A stretch of 64,000 nucleotides of DNA, taken from Trichoderma breve (lineage: Eukaryota; Ascomycota; Sordariomycetes; Hypocreales; Hypocreaceae). The notes below the pieces were generated by a model. It searched no databases, was not told where the DNA came from, and saw only the letters and a program-made list of their open reading frames with translations. Both the position numbers and the translations under genes were made by a program. Shown here piece after piece: positions 1-11,518 of this stretch (its first letter is position 1; each line of letters starts with the position of its first letter). The stretch spans positions 682,001 to 746,000 of the forward strand of contig NC_079237.1 in the NCBI RefSeq assembly GCF_028502605.1, written 5' to 3'.

Positions 1-1769
1 GTAGGTTAAATTATGGTTTTGAGTCAATAAAGAGAGTGGTGGGGATGTGATATAGTATTCAGGGACAAGTTGTCTAGGACACTATAGTATATGCAAATAG
101 TATTTGCACAACCACTTGTCTAGTTTATCTAATCTACAAATGAATCTACATCTGAAACGATGGCTTAAGCAAGATGCCGTAGTGTGCTAATATAGATAGC
201 AGCTCCAAATGAACCATTTTCATGCAAAGGGAAGAGGACATCCAATAACGTAGCTGCGGCCGTATGAGTTGGGCCGACTAGGCTTTTTCAATGCAACGGT
301 TCCATTATCCATATCAATGATTTATTTAAGAGTCTATCTAGACCATCGCTTTCACTTTCCATTCTGCACTTGGTGAAGGATGCATGTAACCCCTTAGCAT
401 CGTATTCTCTTGGCACAATGGCGCCTAAACACGGCTTTCCCTGCCAGGAACGTGTGGCTGGGCGCGGATATCCAAGGAATGAGACGGATTCTCATGCAGA
501 ATATCCGAAGGTTATATTAAAAGCCCCCGGCAGTTGTGGCGATGATCTCGTGAAGATGTGGATGGTGTTGTTGAACATCTCGTGTTTTCGGGTTGATAGG
601 ATGTCCGCTTAAGAAGCAACATTGGGCCGATTGGTTGGAAAGGAGAGATTCCGATTGAATACTAGATGTTAAAATAGATGAATAGGGGGATTAATTTGTA
701 GATGATTATCAAGCTAGAGGATGTGAACCATCCATCACGTTGTCTTTGTGTAGTGCAGGGTAGTAAACGGATCGATTGTCGTACGAGGCATCTGTGATAT
801 CTGAGGTTGAAGCATTGTGATTCGTCTCCTCTACACGCATTATTGTTCAATTATTTTGTCTTGCTACAACTCAATTTGATCATCGGATGACGAAACAATA
901 TCGTAGCATCTTGGCAGTGGAAGAGGCATCCCGCAACAGCGCGTAATACTACTCTCAGCAAATATGCAAATTTCTCTATGGCCTATATCATTTCTTTCCG
1001 CATATTAATCTTGCATAAGCCAGGCTGATATCAAATTCAACATACAATTCTCAAAGGCAATACAGCTTTCAGTCAGTATACACAGTCATAAATAAAGAAA
1101 CAACGCACTATCTATTAAGATTCTAGGACCCATAGAGAAGGGAGATGAAAAAAGTAATCAAATGGTATCTTAGGTACTATTATTTAACTACGGTATATAA
1201 TAAAGATAGCATTTATCTCTGATCTCGTGTGATAAAGATAGATATCTTCTTTTTTTAATCTAGTTCCGTTAAAGTTATATAGTATAACTTAAATTCAACT
1301 GCCTTTTTTAACTATCATGATACGAGGCCCCTAGTACAGCTGATATGTTTTAAAATTATAGAAATCAATACAAATATACTGTTATTCCAGCAGAATTTAG
1401 CTGGCGCGTGCCAAAACATAGAAAATTATTGTTATATTCCGAGGCGAAAAGACATGTAAAGGGTCGTTGTGTTCTTCTTTCATGATAGAAGTAGATAGTT
1501 TATGCTTCATTAGCTCATAAACGTGTTTCTTAAAAGTAAAATGATATCATCTCGCTGTGAAACCTGCGTGGTCTTTAAATAATAGTTTAATCCGTGTAGT
1601 AATTTCTCTGAATCTCTTGAACAAAATCTGAACAGCTTGAGATTACTCGTGGCTGTGGTACGCAGCGCTTTGAGCCCAAATTTACCCGTTTCCATCCAAC
1701 GTCGCTTCAACCCCCTCAACAAGAGAATAGCCGAAGTCACTAGTGATTGTTCGTTTCCCAGTCTCTCGT
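1..1769. other. AT-rich region without a supportable gene
   Basis: Only short unrelated open frames are present and none shows a family motif. The stretch is rich in A and T and contains one copy of a diverged repeat (1062-1222). Its upper end adjoins the 3' side of the degraded receptor gene, so some of it may be its decayed C-terminus or 3' flank. Confidence 0.5.
1062..1222. repeat. Diverged repeat, copy A (partner at 5139-5289)
   Basis: The sequence from the CAGCTTT at 1063 to the ATTTATCTCTGA ending at 1222 aligns by eye with 5139-5289. Shared blocks are CAGCTTT, ACAGTCATA, GAATCT/GATTCT-GGAC-CATAG, GATGA and ATTTATCTCTGA. Identity is moderate and there are several gaps. Copy B overlaps the stop codon and 3' flank of the NACHT-WD40 gene. 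Copy A lies downstream of the degraded receptor on the same strand. It may be a shared 3' module from a duplication or a short dispersed element. Confidence 0.45.
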
Positions 1770-3424
1770 GCAAGATTCAAAGTGTTGAAGATACTCAGTA
1801 GCATTCACGGTTAGGGGATGGTCTGGTCCTAACTATAGCGGTTATACTCTGCTACACCAACGCAACTCCATCCTCATTGCGGCTCAACCTATGCCAACTC
1901 CAAGCAAGGCTGTACATGGCCAGAATTATGTTTGGGTGATTATCTCCAAATATCTCTCATTGTCCACTTGAACGTTAGGAGGTTCTGCCTCGCTATTCCG
2001 GCCTTGTGCATGGTATAATGTTACAAGCCATTCCTTAGCTCGGATTTCATTTGGATCCTCAGCATCTCCTTCCTAGGCTTCATAAATCTGAATAGAAATA
2101 GGCTCCATCTCGCCATAGAAGCCTTGTCTGAATCATGTTATAAAAGGCTTCCCATGGCTGAGATTGTGTCTGGATGATGATCTCCTAGCCTTCCTTTCCT
2201 GAGTTCCAGTATTCTTTAATCCAAACGCTCTTTTGCTCTCCATTGCCCACCATGATGAAGCAACTCAGCTGCTCTTCAAGTAGCTGCGTCGTCTCAATCT
2301 GCTTCTTGTTCACATCTGCCCACTCTCCGATTTGCAATACACGTGCTAAGAATTTCCCGCATTGTTTCCAGGTATCTCGTTGTGAATCAGGGAAAAGGTC
2401 TGCTGCAGCTTGTGGAGCGATACTCGAGAAATATTTTTCGCCGTCCAAGTGCTCATCGTTGCTCATGCCCGTTGATTCGATAGGCTGGGTGTGTCGGCTT
2501 ACTTGCATCTCGGTCTCCTTCCCAGAGACATGTCCGAGGATGATATTCTTTTCGTTGATTATGCTTGACTTCCCCATATTCAGGCTGTGTCGTATAGCCT
2601 CTTGTACAAGTTATACATTTCATAATTCCGTCCATCGCCATCTATTTTACATATAGCAATAAAGGAGAACTCTTTCAACTGTGTGATAATGTTAACAGTC
2701 TCAGATTCTAGTTCCTTTATATCATCTCTTAGACAGTTGTTAAGGTGTTTGAGCGCGGTTGTTATTATTTCTTCCGCAATATTTTTTGATACTAACGTAT
2801 GCGATAGTATAAATAATATTACGTAGGTTTTCAGCCTTTTATCTAATATAAATAACCGAAATAAACTATATTCTAAATATGTTAATAGGCGCATTGCATC
2901 TTTCATGCCTTACGCACAGCCTCGAGAAAAGCCCTGTCGCTTAGGCTGTTTTTGTTAATCTAAAGCTTCTGCGCTATTGTTCTATAATCATGTGAAAATA
3001 TTGCCTTGGTATCAGCGTGCACTTATAAGATAGAGTAAGTGACATCGGTGCACCGCCGGTATACATAGTTGAGCGCGATTTATGTCTTTCTAAGCCAGCC
3101 AGCTCTTCTCTTGATCTTCTTTTGCAATGTGAAAATTTGTACTTACCCAGAGCCGCCCAGACCCCAGAGCGCAGCACTGTGAGATATCGCTGATGGGTAT
3201 GGCAAGAGTGTATTGAGCTTATCCACGAGATCAGGATGATGGATGAGATCCTCGTTGCGTGGATATGGGGTGAGACGAATGGCGGCTCGGGCCGGTCGGT
3301 GGGTCAGATGGAGATTGAGTGTGGTATTGTTGTGTCTCTGGTGTATCCTGGTCTCATCGTGAAACTGATTATTTATAAACTGGCTCTTTGCAGCCTCTTC
3401 AGGAGAGACAGTTGGTTGTTCCAT
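1770..3424 (-). pseudogene. Degraded NB-ARC/TPR receptor (STAND NLR) with in-frame stops
   Basis: Reading the minus strand from 3424, the frame gives a leader with RNEDLIHHPDLVDKLNTLL and then ALWGLGGSG. A 57-bp intron (3090-3146, GTAAGT...TTAG) follows and the frame resumes with KT, completing a Walker A GLGGSGKT. The next codon is TAA where the family has Gln. More stops follow where Trp is expected (before VHADTKAIFSHDYR) and after IAQKL. Most of the NB-ARC domain is then missing. Winged-helix-like sequence resumes at 2900-2585 (DAMRLLTYLEY, IITQLKEFSFIAICKIDGDG), and FPDSQRDTW with VNKKQIETTQLLE follows at 2400-2250. TPR-like sequence continues in shifting frames to about 1770. The gene is clearly dead: stops, frameshifts and a large internal deletion. 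Changes such as CAA to TAA fit repeat-induced point mutation, though that is not proven. Confidence 0.82.
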
Positions 3425-4127
3425 TTTGTTGTCGATGCTCTATGTGATGTGTGGTAGTAAGAGTGTTGATTCTGACAAGTATGTAGAGGCAGTTACTCTA
3501 GATCTACTTGATGCCCAATCGTGTATTAAGGCTGGAAACCATGCGGCTTCTACTGGTTGGCTGGAGTTCAGAGCTGCACATTTCGGTTTATGCGTTGCTT
3601 GTTGTATGCATGAATACCTTATACATGGAACAATGCACTTTTGAGATATGTTGACAATTCTTCATTCAAACACTAGAGTAAAGGAAAGCTAAGTTTAATT
3701 AAGCAAATCCTCCCTCGTGCCCAGTTTCCTCGAGCAAACACTAGACACACCTTCCTCTTGTGAAGCATGCAGCTTTGGTCACGTCATTTGGTCCACGTGC
3801 TCTTTGCCATGAAGAATCTCTCCCGCTTCGAAGCGGGGGTTTCAATAGTCTCTTATGGACACAATGTAACATTGTAGTATTAGACTTGGCCCCCAAGGCT
3901 ATGCGACAAGGCTACGCTCCAAAGCCACAATACCCAACCAGAATCTTTCTTCTTTCCTTCTCTTCAAAGCCTTCGGGAAATAACCGCTCTGAAAGAAGGT
4001 AAAAAAAGAACTATTGTTATATAATATTAATGGTTTGGTCCAAAGACCTCTTTGCGCGGCAAGATAATGGCGGCTCTGTGCCCGCTGGGTGCTTCGATAA
4101 GTGCAGTACGTCGTGAAGTATTTATTA
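3425..4127. other. Intergenic region, no gene seen
   Basis: This lies between the degraded receptor (minus) and the membrane-protein gene (plus). No open frame has a recognisable motif. The signal-peptide exon expected for the downstream gene was looked for here and not found. Confidence 0.45.
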
Positions 4128-4895
4128 ATGGATTGCATTGGAGGTTCCACCGGTTTTAGAGCTAATATACTATCATTAGGCGATGCTTTGGCAATTGCTC
4201 AAGCTCAAGGATTGAAGAGTCAGCTATGCGCTCCTAATTCTGCCTTCATTGAGGCCGTTGACTCTTGTAGCGCTTGCATCAAGACGCAGGGCCCCAATCC
4301 TAGGGGTGGCATATCGAGTATCTTACCTTTGCTTCCAGCCCTTGAGTTCTGCCATCTACTTTCGTATTCAACGTTGATGTATACGTCAACCAATGGCCAA
4401 ATAACGACAATTGTGTATCTTCTACCGACAAACAATGCGGCAACTGACACTTCATCATCATCAAGAACAATTACAACAGACAAGAAGACGTCAAGAGCTA
4501 CAACACCTAGTAGAACTTCTACTTTGGCAATTCCGACATCTCTTGCTCCCCAGAATGCGGCTTCGAGCCCATCTGTTTCAGGTATACACTATTTGTGGAA
4601 ATCCTCTGGCGTTTTCGCATTTATATCTGATATATATAATGTTGCAGCTACACCACCAAGCCACGCCTGGATAGCAGGTCCTGTTGTCGGCTCCATCGTC
4701 GGACTCGCCATCGTATTTGGCGTTTTATTCTATTTGTGGCGGCGGCGGTATAGACACTCCAAGCCTGATAATTTTGATCCAGCTCAGTTGCATTCCGATT
4801 GTATACCTAAGCCCGAGCTTGACGCGCAAACGAACATGATTCATGAATTAGATGCGCAGCCGGTATCACCAAGAGCTGAAATGCCGGAAAAATGA
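4128..4895 (+). CDS. Ser/Thr-rich single-pass membrane protein, probably truncated
   Basis: The frame reads from an ATG at 4128. It shows a small Cys-containing ectodomain (CAPNSAFIEAVDSCSACI, then EFC), a TYTSTNGQITT-like segment, a Ser/Thr-rich stalk, one transmembrane helix (GPVVGSIVGLAIVFGVLFYL), an RRR stop-transfer signal and a short acidic tail with LHSDCIPKPELD. An in-phase 66-bp intron (4582-4647, GTATAC...TTGCAG) fits, because splicing gives SVSATPPSHAW. No signal peptide is visible at the N-terminus, so a 5' exon is missing or decayed. After the TGA at 4893 the same frame stays open for 27 codons of similar Ala/Glu-rich composition (to about 4970), which hints at a premature stop. 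The family is common in fungal accessory regions and its function is unknown; a cell-surface sensor is a guess. Confidence 0.5.
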   Translation: MDCIGGSTGFRANILSLGDALAIAQAQGLKSQLCAPNSAFIEAVDSCSACIKTQGPNPRGGISSILPLLPALEFCHLLSYSTLMYTSTNGQITTIVYLLPTNNAATDTSSSSRTITTDKKTSRATTPSRTSTLAIPTSLAPQNAASSPSVSGIHYLWKSSGVFAFISDIYNVAATPPSHAWIAGPVVGSIVGLAIVFGVLFYLWRRRYRHSKPDNFDPAQLHSDCIPKPELDAQTNMIHELDAQPVSPRAEMPEK

Positions 4896-5278
4896 GGCTA
4901 CTCTACTGCAGCAGAGTTGCAGACGGAAAATGACGCAGAGTCGGTAGCTGCTGCTGTGTCACGACACTAAGCCTGCAATGTCGCTAGTTCAGCTGTGTGT
5001 GAAACCAGCAGTAGATCGAATGCGAAAGCAATAACTCGCAAACCGCTTCAAAATCGATAACTAGTAGCGCATGCCGCTAAGTGAGAATGTATGAGCTATT
5101 GATTAATTTATAATTGCAAAGAGATCATTAAAAATGACGCAGCTTTTACTGAGTGTAAACAGTCATAGATAGACAGATATCCCACTGCATTTCGAGAATC
5201 TGGGACATAGAAGAGCGATGAAGTCAAAGAGGCGAATGAATAATATTTTTATTACTGCCATCCAGCTGAAAACAATAT
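4896..5278. other. Short intergenic region between convergent genes
   Basis: This holds the possible lost 3' end of the upstream membrane-protein gene (to about 4970) and repeat copy B (5139-5289). Nothing else is recognisable. Confidence 0.45.
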
Positions 5279-5289
5279 TTATCTCTGAA
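5139..5289. repeat. Diverged repeat, copy B (partner at 1062-1222)
   Basis: See copy A. This copy spans the 3' flank and the last codons and stop of the NACHT-WD40 gene. Confidence 0.45.
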
Positions 5290-8200
5290 TCTTAAATAGT
5301 ATATCCATATCTGAGACACGTATGAAGATAACGCGTCCGGAGTCGCACCCAATGGCAAGTGTTGATGCTCTTACAGCTGACACTCTCGGCCGATAAGCTG
5401 GTGGTAGCCATAAGATCCTGTGTGAATCCCAAGTAACCCATGTTTGATTGTAGACTCCAATATCCTGACGGTGGACGATTGGTGATACAGAAGAGAGTCC
5501 CTGGACAGGAGGCTTTCGCATTGGCGATTGTGGCGATGGATAACTCTCACGCGACCATCTGGGTTGACCAATGCTCAATCCCGTGCCAATTAGATCACAG
5601 GCAATGCTGCCGTCCATTGTGAAGTTGATTGCGCCTACCCAGCTGCCATAACCCTTAAGCGTTGCCGTGCAGATGCCTGTTGCTATATCCCAGAATTTAA
5701 TTGTATCGTCACCCGATGCTGATACTAGCTGGCCATTTGGTGCAAAAGTCATTGCGCTTACCCAAAAACTATGGCCCTCGAGTTTCATGATACAATCATG
5801 TGTCGTCATATCCCAGATTTTAACTGTGTAATCCCCATATGCTGAAGCTAGCAATTGGCCATTTGGTGAGACGGTGATCGCGCTTATTCCATATACGCGC
5901 TCTTCACTGGGAAGTGTTGCTGTGCAATTGCCAGTGGATAAATCCCAAAGCTTGATTGTATGATCTGATAATGTTGATACTAGCTCTTGGCTATTTGGTG
6001 AAAAGGCAATTGATAATATGGATTCGCGATTGCAATCAAGCTCTGCTGTGCAGCGGCCTGTTGTTATATCCCAGAGCTTAGTTATATAACCCGACACTGA
6101 TGCTAGCTGCTGGCTATTTGGCGCAAAAGTGATTTGTGATATGTAACCATCAGTCTGAAGTGTTGCCACACAGTGGCCTGTTGTTATATCCCAGAGCTTG
6201 ATTGTTTTATCATATTCGGATGCTGAAGCTAGCTGACGGCCATCTGGTGCGAAGGTAACTGCTGTAACTGATTGGCTATGGCCTTTGAACGTTGTTATGC
6301 AGCGGCCAGTTGCTGTATCCCAGAGTTTAACTGTATGATCGTCTGATGCTGAAGCTAGCTGCCTGCCATCTGGGGTGAAACTAATGGCTGTTACTTTATG
6401 ACTATGGATATCAGTTGTTGACGGACTGCGGCTTATCGTAGTATCCCAGAGCTTAATTGTAGAATCATGTGATGCTGAAGCCAGTTGCCAGTTATCTGGC
6501 GCGAAGTTGACTGCTGTAACCGATTGGCTATGACCTTTAAATGTTGCGGTGCAGAGACCTGTTTCTATATCCCAGAGCTTAACGGTACGATCATGTGATG
6601 CTGAAGCCAGCCACCGGCTGTCTGGCGTAAAGCAGATTGCATTTATACCCTCGTCATGGCCAACAAGCGTTGCTATACAGCTGCCTATTGCTGTATCCCA
6701 GAGCTTGATTGTCGAATCATCTGATGCTGAAGCTAGCCACCGGCCATCTGGCGTAAAGCGAATTGTATTAATTCGGTCTTCATGGCCAGTAAATTCTATT
6801 ATACGACTGCCCGCAACGGTATCCCAGAGCTTAATATTGTGGTCATATGATTCCACATAACCATTCGAGATGCTCTCTTTGTTTGCCACTGATGCCAACC
6901 GCCGGTTGTCTGGCGCAAAGCTGACTCCTTCTAAGAAGCCATTATGGCCCACAAATGTTCTTATACAATCGCCTGTTTCTGTATCCCAGAGCTTAACGGT
7001 ACGATCATGTGATGCTGAAGCCAGCCGTCGGCCATCTGGAGCAAAACTAATGTCTGTTATCCTGGTGTAATGGCCATCAAGCGTTATTATGCAACGGCCT
7101 GTGATTGCATTCCAGAGTTTAATTTGTTTCATTTCTGCTGACGCCAGCCGCTGACTATCTGGTGAAAAGCAGACTGCGGAAATGCCGCCACTCACAAGCG
7201 TTGCTGTGCAGCGACCAGTTGCTGGATCCCAAAGCTTAATTGTACCACCAGATGCTGCTGACGCCAGCTGCCGGCCGTCTGGAGAGAAGCTGACTGCTCT
7301 TGTCCAGTCGTTGTGGCCTTCAAGTGTTGCTAAGCAGGCATCCCAGTTACTTTCAACTTGGGGCAGCAAAGATATCCAAGGAGGGATCTGATCTCTAAAC
7401 ATGTTCCGAATCACACTCTGCTCTGGTGCGAATAGAAGAGCTGAAGAATAGATTTGGAGTGGTGCCTCATCAATGGACCAGCGATTGATAAGAATAATTC
7501 GCTTAATATCGCGGATAATGGCTGATGTCTCAACACCGTCTTCTGACTATTCGTAGTATTAGCAAACTGATTTAGCTGATTAGGAAACGGTACGGCTTCC
7601 ACTTACATCAATCGTACCTAATAGGTTGTCCAACATACCAGAACTCTCTGAGATACGACCAATAAGACTTAAAGCCTCGATCCAGTGCAGTAGGTGGCGG
7701 ATCAGGAAGTCATAGACCTGATCATGATCACGGACTATTACTCCGCTCTCCTTTAGGTGGTGGACCCAGTAGAGGCACGCGTATTGTATCTCCGGTGGAA
7801 AGCGAATATCTATTGTCTCTTGTTCGATGTCTAACCGTAGTGTTCCTGGTCTCCGTAGGTCGCAGATATCTTTTCGAAGGTTGTCTGTAGATAGCAGCTT
7901 AAGACAGCGTACCATGACCATTTGATGGGTTTCCTGCTCATTTACCCAGAAAGAGTTTATATCGAAATTTTCCTTATCGATGAGAAAGTCCCGAAAAGAG
8001 AGGTGGAAGAGCCGTATCGGCTCATCCGGGTTCAAAGGTATATTCAAAACCGAGTGGAGCATGTCCAGTTGGTTATCGATCTTCTCGGTATCAACTGCCA
8101 AAAGATTCGCAAGAGAAGTTATTGAGAGTGGGCTAGCGAGAAGCACGATAGTACCGACGATCTCTTTGAATTTGGTTATAACAGCTCTCTTTTCGCCACC

Positions 8201-9666
8201 TTTGAGATCTCTTGTCAGCTGCTCTAGGACAGGTAGATATGTCGCATCAAGATTAGATTTTGGGTTTCGATGGGAGTTGAAAAATATTTCCAGTTGCTCC
8301 TTTGGCCCACCAAGCCTGCGATCGCTGATAAATCGACAAGCAGTCGCAGCATAGATAAACAAAGGGATGGCCATGTCAACAAGCCTCTCGGTATCTTTGC
8401 TACCGGGCCACTGCGATGGTAGTTGCCGTCTTGTTTCAACCGACATGTTATAGTGCTGCACAATAGCTTTCAACTGATCCTCTAGATATACGGCAATGTC
8501 GTTTTTTATATCAGGCTTGGGGATTTCGTGAAGAGCCAGTTCCTTATAGGAGTCGCCGATGCTTTTAAAGCCGAGACGTATTGGGAGTTCTGGTCGGCTG
8601 GTAATGAAGAAACGCAGGCGAACGGATGTCACGTCCATAGCTCTAGCGAGCAAAAGGACCATAAGTCTGACGTCTTCTTCCAGATCACACTCATCAAGGG
8701 CATCAATCACTATAGACACTATAGTGGATTGTTGGTCCTCGCACTTGTCAAGCGGCTCTAGAATAAGTTTCTCAAACTGTTCACTCTTGGTCTTATCGGA
8801 AATGTTCATGTCCGCCTCAATTGCAGCCCTCACGTGCGGGACTATACATGGCAGTTGTTGAACAAGCTGAGCTGCAATCGTAGTGAACAACAAGGCAGCT
8901 CCGCCACGGTCACCTTCGCCCTTCTTGAAGAAGAAACTTGCACAAGGGATGTTCTTTTCTGTAAGATATTCTGCTACTGTCCGAGAAATCGTGGACTTGC
9001 CAGTACCAGCCATACCGCACAGCCAGTATATGCACTTTCCATGCGGGTCTTCGAACCAGTTATATATTCCAGCGAGGACGTTGAGCCGAGTTCTAGGATG
9101 GCACCGGGGAACATACTCGTTCGCTTGAGAGTTGAAAGCGGCACCCTTTGCGACAGGCAACTTTGATAGATCAATTTTGTGGTTGATAGTGAGGACTTCA
9201 GCCCTAGTATAATGTTAACATTACAGAAATGAGATGGATAAATTGTAACGTACGTTTGATCGATTTGCATGGCGACTACCATGGTATTCTGGTGCTGCTC
9301 CAAGCCTGCCATGATGTTCTCCAGTTTCTTGCTTTCGAAGGGCCATTTTAGGGCCCGCAACCCAAAAGCTCTCATTGTCCTCTGCTTTCGACCTCCATTT
9401 AACTTGTTCTCAAGCGTTGTAGCAATGGAGTCCAGGAGCAAGCGGGAATTATTAAGAGCATCGTGTAGCTTCTGCGACGTCCTAAGTCGGGCCCCGTGGG
9501 AGCTTTCGAGAAGTTCCATTACATCCTTCAGCGTTGTCTCTAGGCTGCTAATACGCTCTCGAAGGCTCTGGATGTCGTGGCTAGCATTCTTGACAGCAGA
9601 AGAGTACTCAGCGCAGAGAGAAGCAATCTTCACCGTAAGCTCGACCGCCGTCCCAAGTCCCTCCAT
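5279..9666 (-). CDS. NACHT-WD40 STAND receptor (NWD/HNWD-like NLR)
   Basis: Three exons: 9254-9666, 7607-9203 and 5279-7546. The introns are 9204-9253 (50 bp) and 7547-7606 (60 bp), and together they give 1,425 residues with all phases consistent. Residues 1-137 form an alpha-helical N-terminal domain of the fungal STAND type (SLRERISSLETTLKDVMELL). NACHT follows, with Walker A GMAGTGKST at about 201-209 and Walker B IVIDALDECD at about 302-311. A helical linker runs to about 740, and thirteen WD40 repeats, most with KLWD, extend to about 1340. Receptors of this build (HET-E, HET-D, NWD2 of Podospora) sense ligands through the WD repeats and trigger cell death. Here the N-terminus is not a HET domain, so the output is unknown. 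All motifs are intact and no stop interrupts the frame, so the gene looks functional. Some WD units are nearly identical at DNA level. Confidence 0.92.
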
Positions 9667-9768
9667 CGTGTGTAAATATCCAATAGAGGAGATGAAGCAC
9701 TACAGAGTGAGATGTTGATGAGAACAACAACACAAATACGCTAGTCAGCAGCTGCAACTCTGCATTGA

Positions 9769-9852
9769 GACCCAATCAAGGCTGACTGCAGCCTATCAGC
9801 GGTCTCACGGGTTGCCTACCACTGGATCGGCGCCTGAGTGCAAGAGACATGA
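9769..9852. repeat. 84-bp dispersed repeat, copy 1 (partner 12347-12430)
   Basis: The segment from GACCCAATCAAGG to AGACATGA matches 12347-12430 without gaps, with about 14 differences in 84 bases. Most differences are C/T or G/A transitions. It lies about 100 bp upstream of the receptor start codon. Confidence 0.85.
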
Positions 9853-10169
9853 AAAATGGCACCTTTGATACAAGACTCACTGTAGACTAATGAGACTATG
9901 ATCCGACCATAATCGAAAGGTCAGGATGTCGAAGTCTAAGCATATATTCTAAGTACTTCAATCAAATGATCAAATTCTCTGCAAGGTTGTTGAAGACACA
10001 ACCGTTTAAACCCGCAGATCCGTCATGGACGAGCTCCGTCATAGATGGCCCTTTCTTCTCCGCGAGACGCCAGATTACCTCCCGAAATCTGAGTCATGGC
10101 CTGTCGACTTCGACATTCCAAGTAAATTATCGCAGTTATTGGCGATCAGCCAGCTACGTGGAAACTTGT

Positions 10170-10580
10170 AGTTTAAGACTGACGGAAGCCTTGAATCGGT
10201 GGGGCTCGGTGTATCGGCATTATGGCAAAACCACGTGTGAGAGCCAAGGTAGCTTGCTTCCTGACTTTAGAGCTCTGGAGACCATATTCAAAACCCTTGA
10301 TATCTAGATCATGAGCCAGCTTCTCTTTGTCTCTATAGATTTTCTCGGTAGAGCCGCCAAGATCCATGAGTCTCCCTTTGCTTTCTTTTCTCTACATGGT
10401 ATGACACGTTGCATTATAAAAGAGTCGTCCACTCTTGATTTTATCAGTACTGTTTCTATGAGCACAAACATAATTTTCTGGTGGTATGTCTGAGACCTGG
10501 CTTCTCCGGGTCCATTCGTGATGATACCAACCAGTTCTATGGCTGTTTTCGAACCGCCCTTCATCCCAAATAATTACTCC
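10170..10580 (-). pseudogene. Decayed coding remnant, possibly a HeLo-like domain
   Basis: On the minus strand two frames stay largely open. One reads AIELVGIITNGPGEARSQTY and KIMFVLIETVLIKS. The other reads LGGSTEKIYRDKEKLAHDLD and VRKQATLALTRGFAI. The order and spacing recall the HeLo/prion-inhibition domain of HET-S-type effectors (a W/ELVGI segment, a long helix, then a KQ-rich helix before a TRWAI-like motif). At least one stop and one frameshift separate the parts. The assignment is weak; it could be an unrelated decayed gene. Confidence 0.28.
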
Positions 10581-11518
10581 TAAGCCATCTTTATAGGCTT
10601 TATGACGTGTAATAACGCGGAATAATGTAATTTCTTTAAAGTTGGCGTTTATGTAGACTTATTTTTATAGTTTTAAGATTAACCTTGATATATAGAGTTA
10701 TATGCAGCTAAGTCTTGCATCCTGTAGCAAGATATTCATACAATTGGCTCAGACTGGCAGGTAGGAAGCCGAGAGATTTCATTAACTCATAGTCTAGATC
10801 AGTCAGTAAAGTCTATAGTTTTCAGGAACAGGATAAGTGAAAAGCTTAAAAGAGCGGATGAGGTAACAAAATAAAAGCTTGGGTATATAGGTAGAGTAGT
10901 ATGGTATTGTATGGCTATAAGGAACAGCCGAGATTTTGGCACATTTAACCGGTACCGTGACAAGGGTAGTTTGAAAGTTTACAGGTGATGCATAAATTTA
11001 GAATTCAAGTTAGGCGAAGCTGTAGAGGCGTTAAACAACATCAATTCCAACACGCGACCATTCAGGCCGCGTACTAGTTATGCATTGTTTACGTGCACAA
11101 TTCAAAGTGTTCAACAATCTTTCAACGTTGATCAACCAATATTAGGTTTTCAACAATTTCGTAATATTTATGAGCCACCGTTTGTGGCTTTTAACTCATG
11201 CTTTGGACCTGCATGAGCCTAGTAGAGATTAGTGACTCGTCGTGTTATTGATCCTGCAACGACTACTAGCTCTCTGCAGATCCAGGAACCGTCGTTATTG
11301 TTAGGTCTCTTCTTTGTCTACGTAGTATTAGAACCCAAAAATAGTAGGTTACAGCAAAGAATCTTTTGTATAAATAGACTTGTTTTCTCCCTCTTATCCC
11401 TCAAGTTACTCAACAGCTCAAACCTTTCCAGATCTTCTTTCGCTATCTTACATCTTTGCAAAATCTGCTACTTCTCCTCAATAGTGCCAACTCCATCACT
11501 ACTTTTTACACTTCCATC

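Larger units (their letters stand above)
9667..11518. other. Accessory intergenic region with repeat and possible HeLo remnant
   Basis: This is the region upstream of both the receptor (minus) and the hydrophobin-like gene (plus). It contains one copy of an 84-bp repeat (9769-9852) and a decayed coding stretch at 10170-10580. The remainder, 10600-11450, is AT-rich with no supportable gene. Confidence 0.5.
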
